Shown piece after piece: positions 20,919 to 34,777 of a DNA stretch of 64,000 nt (its first letter is position 1; each line of letters opens with the position of its first letter). The translations under genes and the position numbers were made by a program. A model generated the notes under the pieces. That model was given only the letters and a program-made list of their open reading frames with translations. It did no database searches and was not told the origin of the DNA. This stretch comes from Mariannaea sp. PMI_226. Its lineage: Eukaryota; Ascomycota; Sordariomycetes; Hypocreales; Nectriaceae. The DNA is taken from contig JANFOG010000012.1 of the NCBI GenBank assembly GCA_024336345.1, positions 558,001 through 622,000 on the forward strand, given 5' to 3'.

Positions 20919-23900
20919 AAAGTTACCGCTCAAACCCGTAGCTGCATTGAGCGAAGCAGCGCTGTAGACGAATTAATCCATCACTGCTCCGTCTGGGTGC
21001 CAACAATATACCTTTTTGTTCAGCGCATATTTAAGACACCAATACCGATGTCTCACAATTGCCAACGACGGGCGGCAAAGACAACATCCGAGAGCCAGCA
21101 GTCCGACTACAGGCAATCTTGACTACAATACGAATTCTTTTCTAGGGCACGATCCTGATCACGCAATCGTCAATCACACCGTAATCCGGGGTAGGGTAGG
21201 ACCGCGGGGACGTCAAAAGTTTCAGGCAGGAAGTCCAAGAAGCATTGGAGGTTTTTCCAATGACATGTCACAACACATCGAGCCCCATGGTAGGGCCAAG
21301 AATACAATTGACGAACGAGATCGCTTAGTCGCCTTGCGCTTCCATAAATATACATATATGCAAGGGCGAAAACGGCAGTTCTACTCTGTGTCTCCAGAGG
21401 ACGCTCCATGACCAATCACTGACGATCCATCTACCGCCTAGCATCGTTGGGAAAGCTCGGCATCACGGCAGCCTATCGCTTACTGAGAATTAATACCATA
21501 GTAACCTGCAACCAGTCAAGCAATAAGTTACCTACTTTGCTAGTTAGTATGTAAATAGCATGGACAATGGACACCACGCACTGAAAAAGCAAAAGCAAAA
21601 AACGCGCTCCAATCACAGGGCGAAATCGTAACCCTACCCGATTTCAAGATTGGAGATGAACGGTGGCGGACCCACGCGTCTAAGACCGCATCAATCATGA
21701 ATGTTCATAAGCGCGCTAATAACGGCTCCGCGCTTCTTCGAGAGTTTTTTATTCTTCTTTCTTTTATGGGTGCTCGTTGATGAAGTACTGATGAGGCTCC
21801 ACGGAAGCCAGATCCACCCGGTCCAAGGGAGGCTCCGAGGAGGACTGGGCCCTATCAAGTAGGGAGAATAAGGGAACCTAAAAAAAACCCTGCAACGAGA
21901 TTGGAAGAGGGGACGGTAATTGGTGATAGGGATAGGAGATGAACAGCAGCCAAGGAGACACGTAGATTTAACTTGGTACGGACGCACCGTTGCAGACTTG
22001 TCAACAGCTTGATCACCCAGCTGAACCGCTAAATACGGGCTACTGACGCGCGAAGTGAATCGTGATGGCATAGCAATTTACGTATATGAGGCTGAAACAC
22101 AACAAGGGGAGATAATTTCAAATTATACTTTAACCCCATTCTCTGGATATCTCTAAAGGCAGATGCACGTCCGAAAATGGTCACCCTTCGAGAGCTGAGC
22201 TGCTCTTCTGAAGTAGAAAATAGGTGTAGAATCTTGACCTAGAAGATATGACGCCTGAATTTCCGCGCCCAGTGTAGGGTAGCTATTGCAATAGAAATGC
22301 ACCAAATTTCCACTGAACGAAGGAGAATGGTGATTTCGAGAGAAAAGGAAATAGGCCAAATAGGTGCAACTTTGTCGTACATAAAGCCATGCATGTAGAA
22401 CTACGCCAATACCGTTGAGGTTGTTGCGGGTAAGATCTAAGAAAGAGAGATAACCTTATGAAATGGCATTTTGTAGCTCTCAAGCATTATTTTTATATCA
22501 TCCACTTCTGACAAATTTACCTGCAGGTGGAAATACGCAATGTGCTCGCATCACCTAGAAAATGCCTCTCTGACCTAGGTGAGCTATTGTTGGTTCATGC
22601 CACGATGCTCGAGTGGGAAGGGCTAGGGCTGTGGCTCGTCATGACTGTAATTCTACCTGTAGTACTTCGCGCGGGAGCTCGGAACGCGGGCAAGAGAGGA
22701 TCTAAGCGCTACGGGTTTCCCAAAAAGGATGGATGTTTTCAAGGGCTGTAACAAAGGAAAAAAAAAAAAAGCATGGCCATTTTCTCTCGCCGGCACCGCA
22801 TCGACGTGATTAATCCTTGCACGTTTGTGCCGAGTCTCGGCTTCTCCATACTGGGTAACTAAATCGATGACTGAGAAATTCCAATTCTTCGTCTGGGGAA
22901 GGACTGGTCCATCACATGTGAGATGGATTGCTCACCGCACACCGATGACATGGTGAGCCAGGTCGGCAGCTCCCGGGAGAGCGGGGGATCGTAAAAAATC
23001 GGAGCGCGCAAGGGGGCATTGACGTTGATAGTGATCACGAGACGCAAGGCAGACAGCACATGCATTCCCCCAAGGATGTGGGAGGTAAGATATATGCTGC
23101 ATTGGTCATGGGAAACAGACACATGCCATAGTTTACACAAAAAGGCGAACAAGCAGCACGATTGATGGTAAGATAATGATGTTGGTCTTGGGCTGGGTGA
23201 AAGGAAGTGAATGGGTAAATGGAGAATTCGAGATTGGTCCCACGTTCCCATGCACCGACCGATGCAGATGATGACGGGATTACCCTTCACATTAGTTTAA
23301 TGAGTGCAGATCGCAAAGTAATGATTATTGTGTCGATACCATCTTATGCACTTCCTCCCCAGCTACTAGTTTTCAATAGTGGGCTACTACGGCGACAGAG
23401 CACGATAACATTCTATTCGGGTACTCGGAGAATCTCGGTGACTTGAAGAGCACAGTCACTACGACTGTATAGGTAGTGTTATGTCATTCATCTTCTGCGA
23501 ATGAAAGACAGCGTCTATCTAAGGGGCTACGAAATATCTACGGGAGGGCAAAGCGCAGCTAAGCCCATTGAAGGGAACAGAAGGCAAGCCAGGGGAAGAT
23601 GCAGAAGTGACAGCTCGAAGCCGGGTTTGACTGAAGACCCAATAACGATGAGTCGTCATCTCTAGTATTTTTACTGAAAGGCCAAAACAAAAACATACCT
23701 CGGGAGGCCGGGACCTCACACCGGGGCCTCCCGGTCAGGCTCACCGGGATGGTGAGGAAGCAATGCACCGGAAAGCTAGTCCCAGCCAGATGGTACGGCA
23801 GCTAGGATTCACCGAGGGGCAAGACTGGTGTATGTATGGTACCCAGTTTGGAGACAATTTTGCAATTGGGGACAAAGACGAGCAAGAAAAAAAAAGCTTC

Positions 23901-25096
23901 CGGGATCGGGGGCAGAACATGCCGGTTCGATGCCGGTCCATATTCACAGGCCTTAGCTATAGTTGACTTTTGGTTTTTCATGACTTGAAATATGTGTGAA
24001 TTTTCAGGGAAAAGATCAGGGCATAACGAGAGGCGCCCAACTACTTAGATAGGAACCGAGTAGAACACATTCGCCGATAAAGGAGACGACAACGGGGGAG
24101 CAGAGACGGCGATGACTACCAGCAGAAGAAAAAAAAAAAAATCGTGACAAGGGTTCCAAAACGTGGAGCTCAGCCGCCCATCTCCAATTCTGTCTATTAT
24201 CAGCTATCCGATCCCACCTTGCCCACGGAACATGGACCTCGACCTTTCAGCATCACCCAGGCTAGCGAGCGGGACGGTGTGGGTTCGGGTGGGCGCGCTA
24301 AGTAGAAGCGCTAGCTCGTGATTGCATGCAGAGATACGGAATCGACTTGTGAAAGGTAAAGTGAAGATGACCTCTTTGTGCGATGGGGGAGTCATAATTG
24401 GATTGCCAAGTACCTAACCGATATCAATTGCTCACGAGGTACTTAGCCGTGCCTTCTACAGGGTTGCGAAAGGACATCGCCAACATGTAGGTGCGCTCTA
24501 CCTGATAAATGCCTCTTACAAATGACTACTGGTCACTCACCATGGACAAATTACTGACAAGCTCTATGTTGCGCAATTATATGGCATGCGTGGGAGGCAG
24601 ACATCTAATATAATGAGGTACTCTGGGGTACCTAGATCGAACACCCACGTTTCATGACATACTCATCTTATCATGCAATCCAATCAAATAATAGCCATGG
24701 ATGGGTAAATGGAGAGCAATGGATGGATGAAGGGATGGGGATGGACGGACGGACACAATTGACCTCGTGGTACCTGGTCCCTCCGGTAGGTATGTATCCG
24801 TACCATAAATGAATGTACGAATTTGTATTACCTTGTGCGATAAGTAGTGGGCGAATCACAAAGGGCTACAGTTGCCCTTTGCCCCTAAAAACCAGTTCCT
24901 CTACGGAGCCCATAGCCCAAGGCAAAATCCAGTGCCGTCGCCTTTTGGCGCAAGGTCCCGTCCCCACGTCTGCGAAAAATCCGCACCTACCTGGTTCCCA
25001 CACACCCTCTCGGACTCTCTTCCCAGATCCCTCCGTCGCTCCTCTAACTAGGCCCTGGTCCATCGCCGTCCCCGTCTTCCCGTTCGCTTCTGTGGC

Positions 25097-25130
25097 CGTG
25101 TGTGTGTGTGTGTGTGTGCGTGTGTGCGTG
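25097..25130. repeat. (GT)n microsatellite in the probable 5' leader of the NADH dehydrogenase gene
   Basis: About 17 GT units with two GC interruptions, roughly 220 bp before the start codon and followed by CT-rich leader sequence. Confidence 0.9.
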
Positions 25131-25349
25131 CCTCCTCCAGTTTACCTAAGTTAATTCCCTCCTCCCTGCTTTTTTTTCAGTTTGTGTCATAGGTCCTTTT
25201 TTACTCGTCCCCTCCTCGAGTCACATTTCTGCCCGTCTCTCCTCCCACCTCATCCTCTCCTCCTCCACCCTTCCAACTTCCTTATCTCTCCCTCTCTCCT
25301 TCCGGTGCCTGCTCCCGCCTCCCAATTGAGCTTCCCCCAGCATCTCCAA

Positions 25350-27238
25350 ATGGCTTCATCCACTCGAGCCATGTCTGCCGCCCTCTCCAGGGCTGGCCTC
25401 CTCCCCAGCGCCAGTCGCATTGCGGCTCGCTCCCTCACCACCGCCTCCAAGCTCTCTGCCCGCCCTTCCGTGGCCATGAAGCTTCAGAACTCTGGCCGCA
25501 TCGCTTTCAGAAGAGCTTACGCCGACGAGGCTCCCAAGCCCAAGCCCAAGCCCGGCAAGCTGCGCCGTACCCTGCGATGGACTTGGCGACTAAGCTACCT
25601 CTCCCTCCTCGGTCTCGTCGGTTACACTTGCTACATCATCTACGATGATCGCCATCCCGAGGATCAGTTCCACCCTGATCCCACCAAGAAGACTCTCGTC
25701 GTCCTCGGTAAGTATTCATGTGTTGCGCAAAAACTGCGGTTTTTAAAAGCCTTGTCGCAAATAGAGTCCACTAATATCTCGCTCGATAATCGTAGGAACT
25801 GGCTGGGGCTCCGTTGGTCTTCTGAAGAACCTCGATACCGAGAACTACAATGTCGTCGTCATCTCTCCTCGCAACTACTTCCTCTTTACCCCCCTCCTGC
25901 CTTCGTGCACTACTGGCCTGATTGAGCATCGTTCCATCATGGAGCCCGTGCGCACCATCCTCCGACACAAGAAGGCTGCTGTCAAGTACTATGAAGCTGA
26001 GTGCAACTCCATCGATCCCGATCGCAAGGTCGTTAAGGTGGTCGACAATGCCCACGCTAAGGCTGGTCTTGAGACCGAGATCCCCTATGACATGCTGGTT
26101 GTTGGCGTTGGTGCCGAGAACGCCACTTTCGGCATCCCTGGTGTTCGCGAGAACAGCTGCTTCCTCAAGGAGATTGGCGATGCCCAGCTGATCCGCAAGA
26201 AGATCATGGACTGCGTTGAGCGTGCTTCCTTCAAGGACCAGACCCAATCGGAGATTGACCGTCTGATGCATATGGTCGTTGTTGGCGGTGGTCCCACTGG
26301 TGTCGAGTTCGCTGGTGAGCTGCGCGACTTCTTCGAGGAGGATATCAAGAAGTTGATTCCCGACATCAGCCACCGCTTTAAGGTGACCCTGATTGAGGCC
26401 CTCCCTAACGTTCTTCCCTCGTTCTCCAAGCAACTTATCGAGTATACCGAGAATACTATGCGTGAGGAGAACATTGACATCAAGCTCAAGACCATGGTTA
26501 AGAGGGTCACTGAGGAGGCTGTTGAGGCCGAGGCTATCAAGCCTGATGGCACCAAGGAGACTATCAAGATCCCCTACGGTCTTCTCGTCTGGGCTACCGG
26601 AAACGCCGTTCGCCCTCTGGTTCGAGACCTCCTTTCCAAGATTCCCGCCCAAAAGAACTCGCGCCGTGGTCTCGCTGTGAACGAGTACCTCGTCGTTCAG
26701 GGCACCAAGGACATCTGGGCTGTCGGTGATTGTGCCGTCGCTGGCTACGCTCCCACTGCCCAGGTCGCCTCGCAGGAGGGTGTTTTCCTTGCCCGCCTGT
26801 TCAATAACATGGCCAAGACGGAGGCTCACGAGGCCCGCATCAAGGAGCTCAGCGGCAGCCTGAACCTCGAGCAGGGCAACTCTGCTACGATCGCCGAGGA
26901 GATTGAGTCGCTCGAGAAGAGCCTCCGAAGAATCAAGGACATCAAGCCCTTCCAGTACTCCCACCAGGGCAGCTTGGCCTACATTGGAAGCGAGAAGGCC
27001 GTTGCTGATGTGACGTGGTTCAATGGCAACGTTGCCAGCGGCGGTAGCCTGACCTTCCTCTTCTGGAGGAGTGCCTACATCTCTATGTGCTTTAGCAGTA
27101 AGTCTTATTATTGAAAATGATTTTTAAAGTTATATATGTAATTACTAACTGCTTCTCTCTCCAGCCCGCAACCGTATCCTGGTTATCCTTGACTGGCTGA
27201 AGTCCAAGGCTTTCGGCCGTGATGTGTCGCGAGAGTAA
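25350..27238 (+). CDS. Type II (alternative) mitochondrial NADH:ubiquinone oxidoreductase
   Basis: Rotenone-insensitive enzyme passing electrons from NADH to ubiquinone without pumping protons. Exons 25350-25707, 25796-27097 and 27165-27238 encode 577 residues. The first ~55 residues form an Arg/Ser/Ala-rich mitochondrial presequence. Residues 81-98 are hydrophobic (LSYLSLLGLVGYTCYIIY), which suggests anchoring in the inner membrane with the enzyme facing the intermembrane space (external type); that side is inference. The FAD-binding GTGWGSVG starts at 120 and the NADH-binding VVVGGGPTGVEFAGEL near 280. TKDIWAVGDCA and the C-terminal QGSLAYIGSEKAVAD block are typical. There is no EF-hand insertion, so it is not the calcium-binding NDE1 class. 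The C-terminus is GRDVSRE. A microsatellite and CT-rich leader precede the start. Confidence 0.93.
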
Positions 27239-28495
27239 AAAAAAAACACCGATCCAACTCAACCTTCCTAAACGAGAGGTTCTGATACCCCCGATATGAG
27301 ATTGTCAGCTGTTGTCGGGGACCTGCATGGTACCGGTGACTTTGTACAATTTTTTTTGCGACTGTCTGTTCTAGGGAAGGGTGTTTTAGTTGGAGCATTT
27401 ATTCATACAAAGGGCTACGAAACCTGGCTGGGCTGGATTAATAGATGTCTGATCAAAATCGGGCTTGGGCTGGGACTTTTTTTGTTTTGTGTTTTTTTGC
27501 AAACATGGTTTTTTGTTATTTTTACTGCTTCCTTTGTTGCCCTTTTTCCTTTTTTTTTTTTTTCTTACCTTGGGAGCTCCCCATGAGAGAGAAGGAAGGT
27601 TTGCAGGCCTTGTGTATGAACTGGTGAACTAAAAAGAAGATAGACAGAGAGATGAATGACCAATATACTAACAAGCTTGATGCTTAAAAGATGCGCTCCC
27701 AGATTATTGTTATCGTCGCGGTCGTTGTGCATTTTAGGGAAGCTCCCAATATGTCTATGACTTCACCAACAGCTCTCAACCCTCTCTATCTACGTGGTAG
27801 CTCACATTTTCGCCGAATTGCTGCTCATGCTACAGCCAGGTAGCTGCAGCGCGAAACCAAAAGCTAGTCCTATCTCTTTTCCTTCAATTGCCACAGAATA
27901 AAAAAAAATAAAACCAAAATTGTATTAGAGCAATGATAAGATTTCAATGGGATTCGGCATGTGGGCGATGCGGTTATGGAGATTACTCGGAGACCGGCAT
28001 CTCTATCAAAAACCCCACAGCGGCCCAGATGCCGAGCCAGGTTGTAGCTCCCAGGCTTTGTAAGGGTTAGGGAATAGGGAGAGGCAGGGTTGAAAATTTG
28101 CCCCGCGATGCCAAATCGCTGGAACCGGAAATTTTAAGAGATGTGTGAGAAAGACTTCATGCATACAGTCAGTACCTGAGTAGCTCATGCAGTGTACCTA
28201 CATCTTGGTACAGTACTGTACATATCCTGGGGCCTCTAGATACGAAATCTCCGCCAGAAAGCCGATCCGATGTGATATTTTTGGCAGTTTTTTCGGTAGA
28301 TACCGTAGCTGCAGTTGTCAATGCTCCAAGTGCATTCGTTAGCTTCCATTCCGTTTCCGCTTTTGGCCTTTGCTGCGAACTGCCCGACTCCCCCCCCCGA
28401 AAGACTCCCCGCACTAACAGTGCCTTTGCTCTATACCCCTCTAAAACCTCTAGTAAGAGTCACGCTACGTCAACGCCTGCACAACGTCAGTAGCC
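27239..28495. other. Intergenic region, NADH dehydrogenase to kynureninase
   Basis: 1257 bp between two plus-strand genes. T-rich after the first stop (27350-27560), then ordinary intergenic DNA with a C-run near 28391 shortly before the kynureninase start. No gene seen. Confidence 0.6.
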
Positions 28496-30058
28496 ATGAC
28501 TGGAGAAACAGGAGCACGGCCGAGTCCATCACGGTCTGCCCGTGAGGAATTGGCTGCCAAATTGGACGCCGAAGACTCCCTCAAGCAGTTCCGCCTCAGA
28601 TTCAACATCCCCTCCAAGACTGACATATCGCGCACTTCGTTACCACCAAATGCTCTCACTTCTACCACCAATGACTCTCCCCTAGGCAAGTCGATCGCCT
28701 TCAACCTTTATCCTTAGGGAAGCTATCCTAATTTGAAGCGTAAAGATCCCGATGATGAAGGCATATACCTCGTCGGAAACTCCCTCGGCCTCCAACCCAA
28801 GCGTACCGTAACCCGTATCCAGCAATATTTGGCTACATGGCGGTCACAAGGCGTGCAAGGTCACTTCAAGCATCTCGAGGACTCGCCGCTCCCTACTTGG
28901 CTCGATGCCGACGATCGCGCCGCTCAGATGATCGCCCCTATTGTCGGCGCAAATGTCGACGAGGTTGCCGTCATGCAAACTCTCACAGCAAATCTGCACT
29001 TGCTGATGGCAGCGTTTTACAAGCCGGATCTCAAGGGACGGCACAAGATCATTATTGAAAATAAGGCATTTCCCAGTGATCATGTACGTCATCTATGTGA
29101 ACCCATTGGCAGGTTCATTGGCACCGTGAACTGACGACATCATTGGGAGTAGTACGCTGTCGAGACGCAAATCCGACATCATGGCCTCGATCCCGCAGAT
29201 TCGATGGTCGCATTCGAGCCTCCCGATTCTCAAGATATCCTCCCTACTGAGTACATCCAATCCATTATCGCCGAGCACGCCGACACTACTGCACTACTCC
29301 TCCTCCCAGGCGTCCAGTATTACACTGGCCAATTCCTTGATATCCCCGCCATCACAGCATTTGCCCGCGCGCGCGGCATCTTTGTCATCTGGGACCTCGC
29401 CCACGCCGTCGGAAACGTACCTCTCTCCCTGCACGATTGGGACGTTGATGCTGCGGCTTGGTGTAGCTACAAGTATCTGAACGGCGGACCAGGGTGCATT
29501 GGTGGGCTATTCGTGCATGAGCGCAACTCCCGTATCGCTGATGACGGCGGAGACAGCAAGGACCACCGCTTCGCCGGATGGTGGGGTAACGACAAGTCCG
29601 GCCGCTTTGGCATGCGTCCTGGCTTCCGACCTGTCCCTGGCGCTGCGGGCTTCCAGCTGAGCAACCCATCAGTCCTAGACATTACCAGTCTCTGCGCATC
29701 TCTCGAAGTCTTTTCCGCGGCCGGTGGCATGCAAGCCCTAAGGGCCAAGTCACTAAAGTTGACATCGTTCCTCATTGAGGAGCTCAACCACCTTCCGGAA
29801 GACCGGAGGTCCAATTGGCGTATGTTGACGCCCTCGGAACCTGAGGCAAGAGGTGCGCAAGTCAGCATCCTGTTGGCTGACGGGCTGTTGGATGGAGTGA
29901 TGAAGGAGTTGGAAGAGAGGGGCGTTCTAGTCGATGAGAGGCGGCCCAATGTGATACGTGTAGCGCCAGCACCATTGTATAATAGCTTTAGAGACTGCTG
30001 GCGGTTTGTCAGAGCGTTCGACGCAGCCCTTGGTAAGGCCTTGGGCGACAGATCGTGA
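28496..30058 (+). CDS. BNA5: Kynureninase
   Basis: PLP enzyme cleaving kynurenine or 3-hydroxykynurenine to anthranilate or 3-hydroxyanthranilate plus alanine, in tryptophan breakdown and de novo NAD synthesis. Exons 28496-28685, 28746-29083 and 29153-30058 give 477 residues, the usual length. Family motifs are FRLRFNIPSK, IYLVGNSLGLQPK, ENKAFPSDHYA, WDLAHAVGNVPL, the PLP lysine in SYKYLNGGPG (about Lys283), and RFAGWWGND. Read without the first intron, the frame meets a TAG at 28715-28717. A 60 nt GC-AG intron (28686-28745; donor AG|GCAAGT, branch-like CTAAT at 28729-28733, acceptor AAAG) removes it in frame and joins NDSPL to DPDDEGIYL, as expected from relatives. The alternative, a nonsense mutation, seems less likely. 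Confidence 0.9.
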
Positions 30059-32252
30059 CGACCAGGGACTTGACAGATCGACATAAAGGAAAATTCAAAC
30101 AAGAGCCGGTTCATCAGTCAAAAATTATGATCTCACATGAGATATCTGACCTGTCACTGACAGGGAATCTGGATCAGACATAGATATAGGGGCGCTCCAA
30201 GCCTAAAGTTTACGTATGTCTAAAGCTCTACTCTCTCCCTCTCTCCCTCAACTTCTTGAGGATGGTAGCCAGATGAGAGATGGCTTGTACCGACGTTCGC
30301 CCTCGAGAAACGGAGGATGTTCGCCTCTGTCAATAGACTCCGAGAGCCTTTCTCTCTTCCGGATGAGGTATCAGAGTGGCAGGCAAGTGACGAAAGTCCT
30401 GCCGTAGTGTTATGCCACCTATGGTAGATGTCGAGATGTTATACCAGACTGCGAAGGTTTCCTCGCACCCTATCCAATCATCGACCACACAGCAAATCCC
30501 AAATAGATTAAAGGTCAAGTAACTCACGTGATGCAACATATCGAACCCGATGATTTGGAGAACGCAGTGAATAACCAGTCTGAATTCAATGCCATCATTA
30601 AATCCACCGAGAAGAATTCAGGCTACATTGATGCCCTCCTCGGAAAATATCGGCCGGCAATATGCTCTGGAGAAGTTCACAAGAAGTCTTCAGCCAGAAT
30701 ATAAGTATGATCTTGTTGAGCTATCTGAGCTATATGGGATAAAGTACCTATTATCCTGATTCGACCGCTCACATGAGCCGTTAGCAAAAGAGAATACAAT
30801 ACATTGCGAGGTGAATCCATAAGGAGATTGCTACTAAAGAAGAGCAAGTATTTCCACTGGAGCATTCTCAGCATATGGAGGTATGATTCAGACTCCTCCT
30901 TTATATATTGACTCTCATTGCCGATAAGAACGTCCAATTCCTAGCATAGAAACAAATTGTTCTAATAAAAGTATGTAACCAAGTTGCCATCCCATCTAGA
31001 CTTGTCCTTGACCGCCCTTTCGCATAATGCGTTTCGATATCGTATGGTACCTAGGTGCTGAGAACTATTGTCCTGGCAGTCTATTCTAATCATTAACAAT
31101 CCATAGTCTGTACAAGGGCGAGAAGTGAGAGGAACAGTGATGAGAAATGAACCCTAGCTGCTGTTTCCCAAGTGTTACTTCATCCTTTTTATGCGCTTCT
31201 TTATGCAATTTTCAAGCTCGTATAGAAGTGTTTCATGGAAGATGCCAGGTGCCTTTCCGTTGCCAGCCTAATTTAACCTTCAATAAAGAGGGGGAGTGGT
31301 TAAGGAGTCTTTTCTTCTTATCGCTACGAAGGATGTGGCAGAGAGAAGAAGAGTTGCACGGTTCGAGTTCATGATGAGGCCTTCCTTGCATACAGTAAGG
31401 CCGGTGCCAGCACTGGACACTTTTCTTAGAAACCGTCGATTATATATACTATTTTCGAAATCAATATTAATGTTGAAGTGAGTCTTTATTAGTGTTGCAA
31501 TAACGGGACTATAATAAAGCTGAGGCATTACTCCAGATGAGTGGATGCTTTCGCAAATAATATGAGTAATGCGAAAGAGCGAAGTGGCGCAGAAAGGTAA
31601 TAACCATTCGGAACTTCGATTCGAGATACACATACCAGAGAATAATCCATGACGTTTGAGTTTTGCTCCAACCGCACGAATTATCGATATAGGGTAGTCT
31701 ACCCGCGATTACCGGTAGGTTACTTGGTTACCTTATGTTGCTTATCTACCTACTTTGCCTACGTGCTCGGTGAAGGCGAAAAGCACACCAACCAAATGCT
31801 GCAGCGTGTGGTACGTACTCTATGCAGACCAATCAAGATTGATTATATCATCGGTGTCCGGAAATGTGGCTGAGTGGTTGAGTGGGTCCCCCTTCACGTC
31901 TGAAATCATAGACCAAGGTAAGAAGACAATGACAATGAACAAAGTACCCACTTTACGGGCCTGCCGCAAGGCCCCAGCGACAGTGCATCGACTTTTTCTT
32001 AGCGGCGAAAAAAAAAAAATCAAACCAAGTCGCAACGGGCTCCTGGGCATAACTCAAACCTTTCACCCAACTCCATCTCCCTTTTCTTTTCCCCGACATC
32101 ATCATCCACCCTCGGGCTCGCACTCATTTCATCTTCCAGAGGGATATTTCCATCTCCCCGAGATTCTAATAATTCCAACTCGTTTCTCCCCTTTTCCTCC
32201 TTGAAAACACATAACATCCACATAATCTCGTCCTCAGCAACCTCCTGAAACC
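30059..32252. other. Intergenic region, kynureninase to DBP2
   Basis: 2.2 kb between plus-strand genes. A 57-codon ATG frame lies at 30531-30704. TACCTA/TAGGTA motifs occur near 31715-31765. The last 300 bp before DBP2 are CT-rich with an A-run near 32010, as in a fungal promoter. Otherwise nothing recognised. Confidence 0.5.
30531..30704 (+). CDS. Short ORF or gene relic downstream of kynureninase
   Basis: A 57-residue ATG-started frame with soluble-protein-like composition (acidic start, then GYIDALLGKYRPAICSGE). I recognise no family and find no partner exons. It may be a decayed exon or chance. Confidence 0.2.
   Translation: MQHIEPDDLENAVNNQSEFNAIIKSTEKNSGYIDALLGKYRPAICSGEVHKKSSARI

Positions 32253-34777
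<2,525 letters not shown>

Larger units (their letters stand above)
19020..25349. other. 6.3 kb intergenic region between divergent genes
   Basis: Separates the membrane protein gene (-) from the type II NADH dehydrogenase gene (+). No frame has family resemblance or plausible partner exons. Visible features: GA- and GT-rich tract 19376-19440, a (CA)n tract at 20891-20918, an A-run near 24128, degenerate ATGG repeats at 24696-24755, scattered TACCTA/TAGGTA motifs, and a (GT)n tract just before the dehydrogenase start. Confidence 0.5.

Noticed and set aside
23915..23945. tRNA T-arm-like hairpin around GGTTCGATGCC
   Set aside because: The T stem pairs well, but upstream there is no A box, anticodon arm or matching acceptor stem.
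25771..26964. 397-codon open frame antisense to the NADH dehydrogenase gene
   Set aside because: It is a by-product of C-ending codons in the real gene on the other strand, which rarely make stops in that antisense frame. Its composition is Leu/Asp/Gly/Val-rich without motifs.
28715..28717. Kynureninase as a pseudogene because of the in-frame TAG
   Set aside because: A GC-AG intron of normal length removes the stop in frame and gives the family-typical junction.
31860..31935. tRNA-like A box (TGGCTGAGTGG)
   Set aside because: No B box (GGTTCGA) follows at the right distance and no cloverleaf can be drawn.
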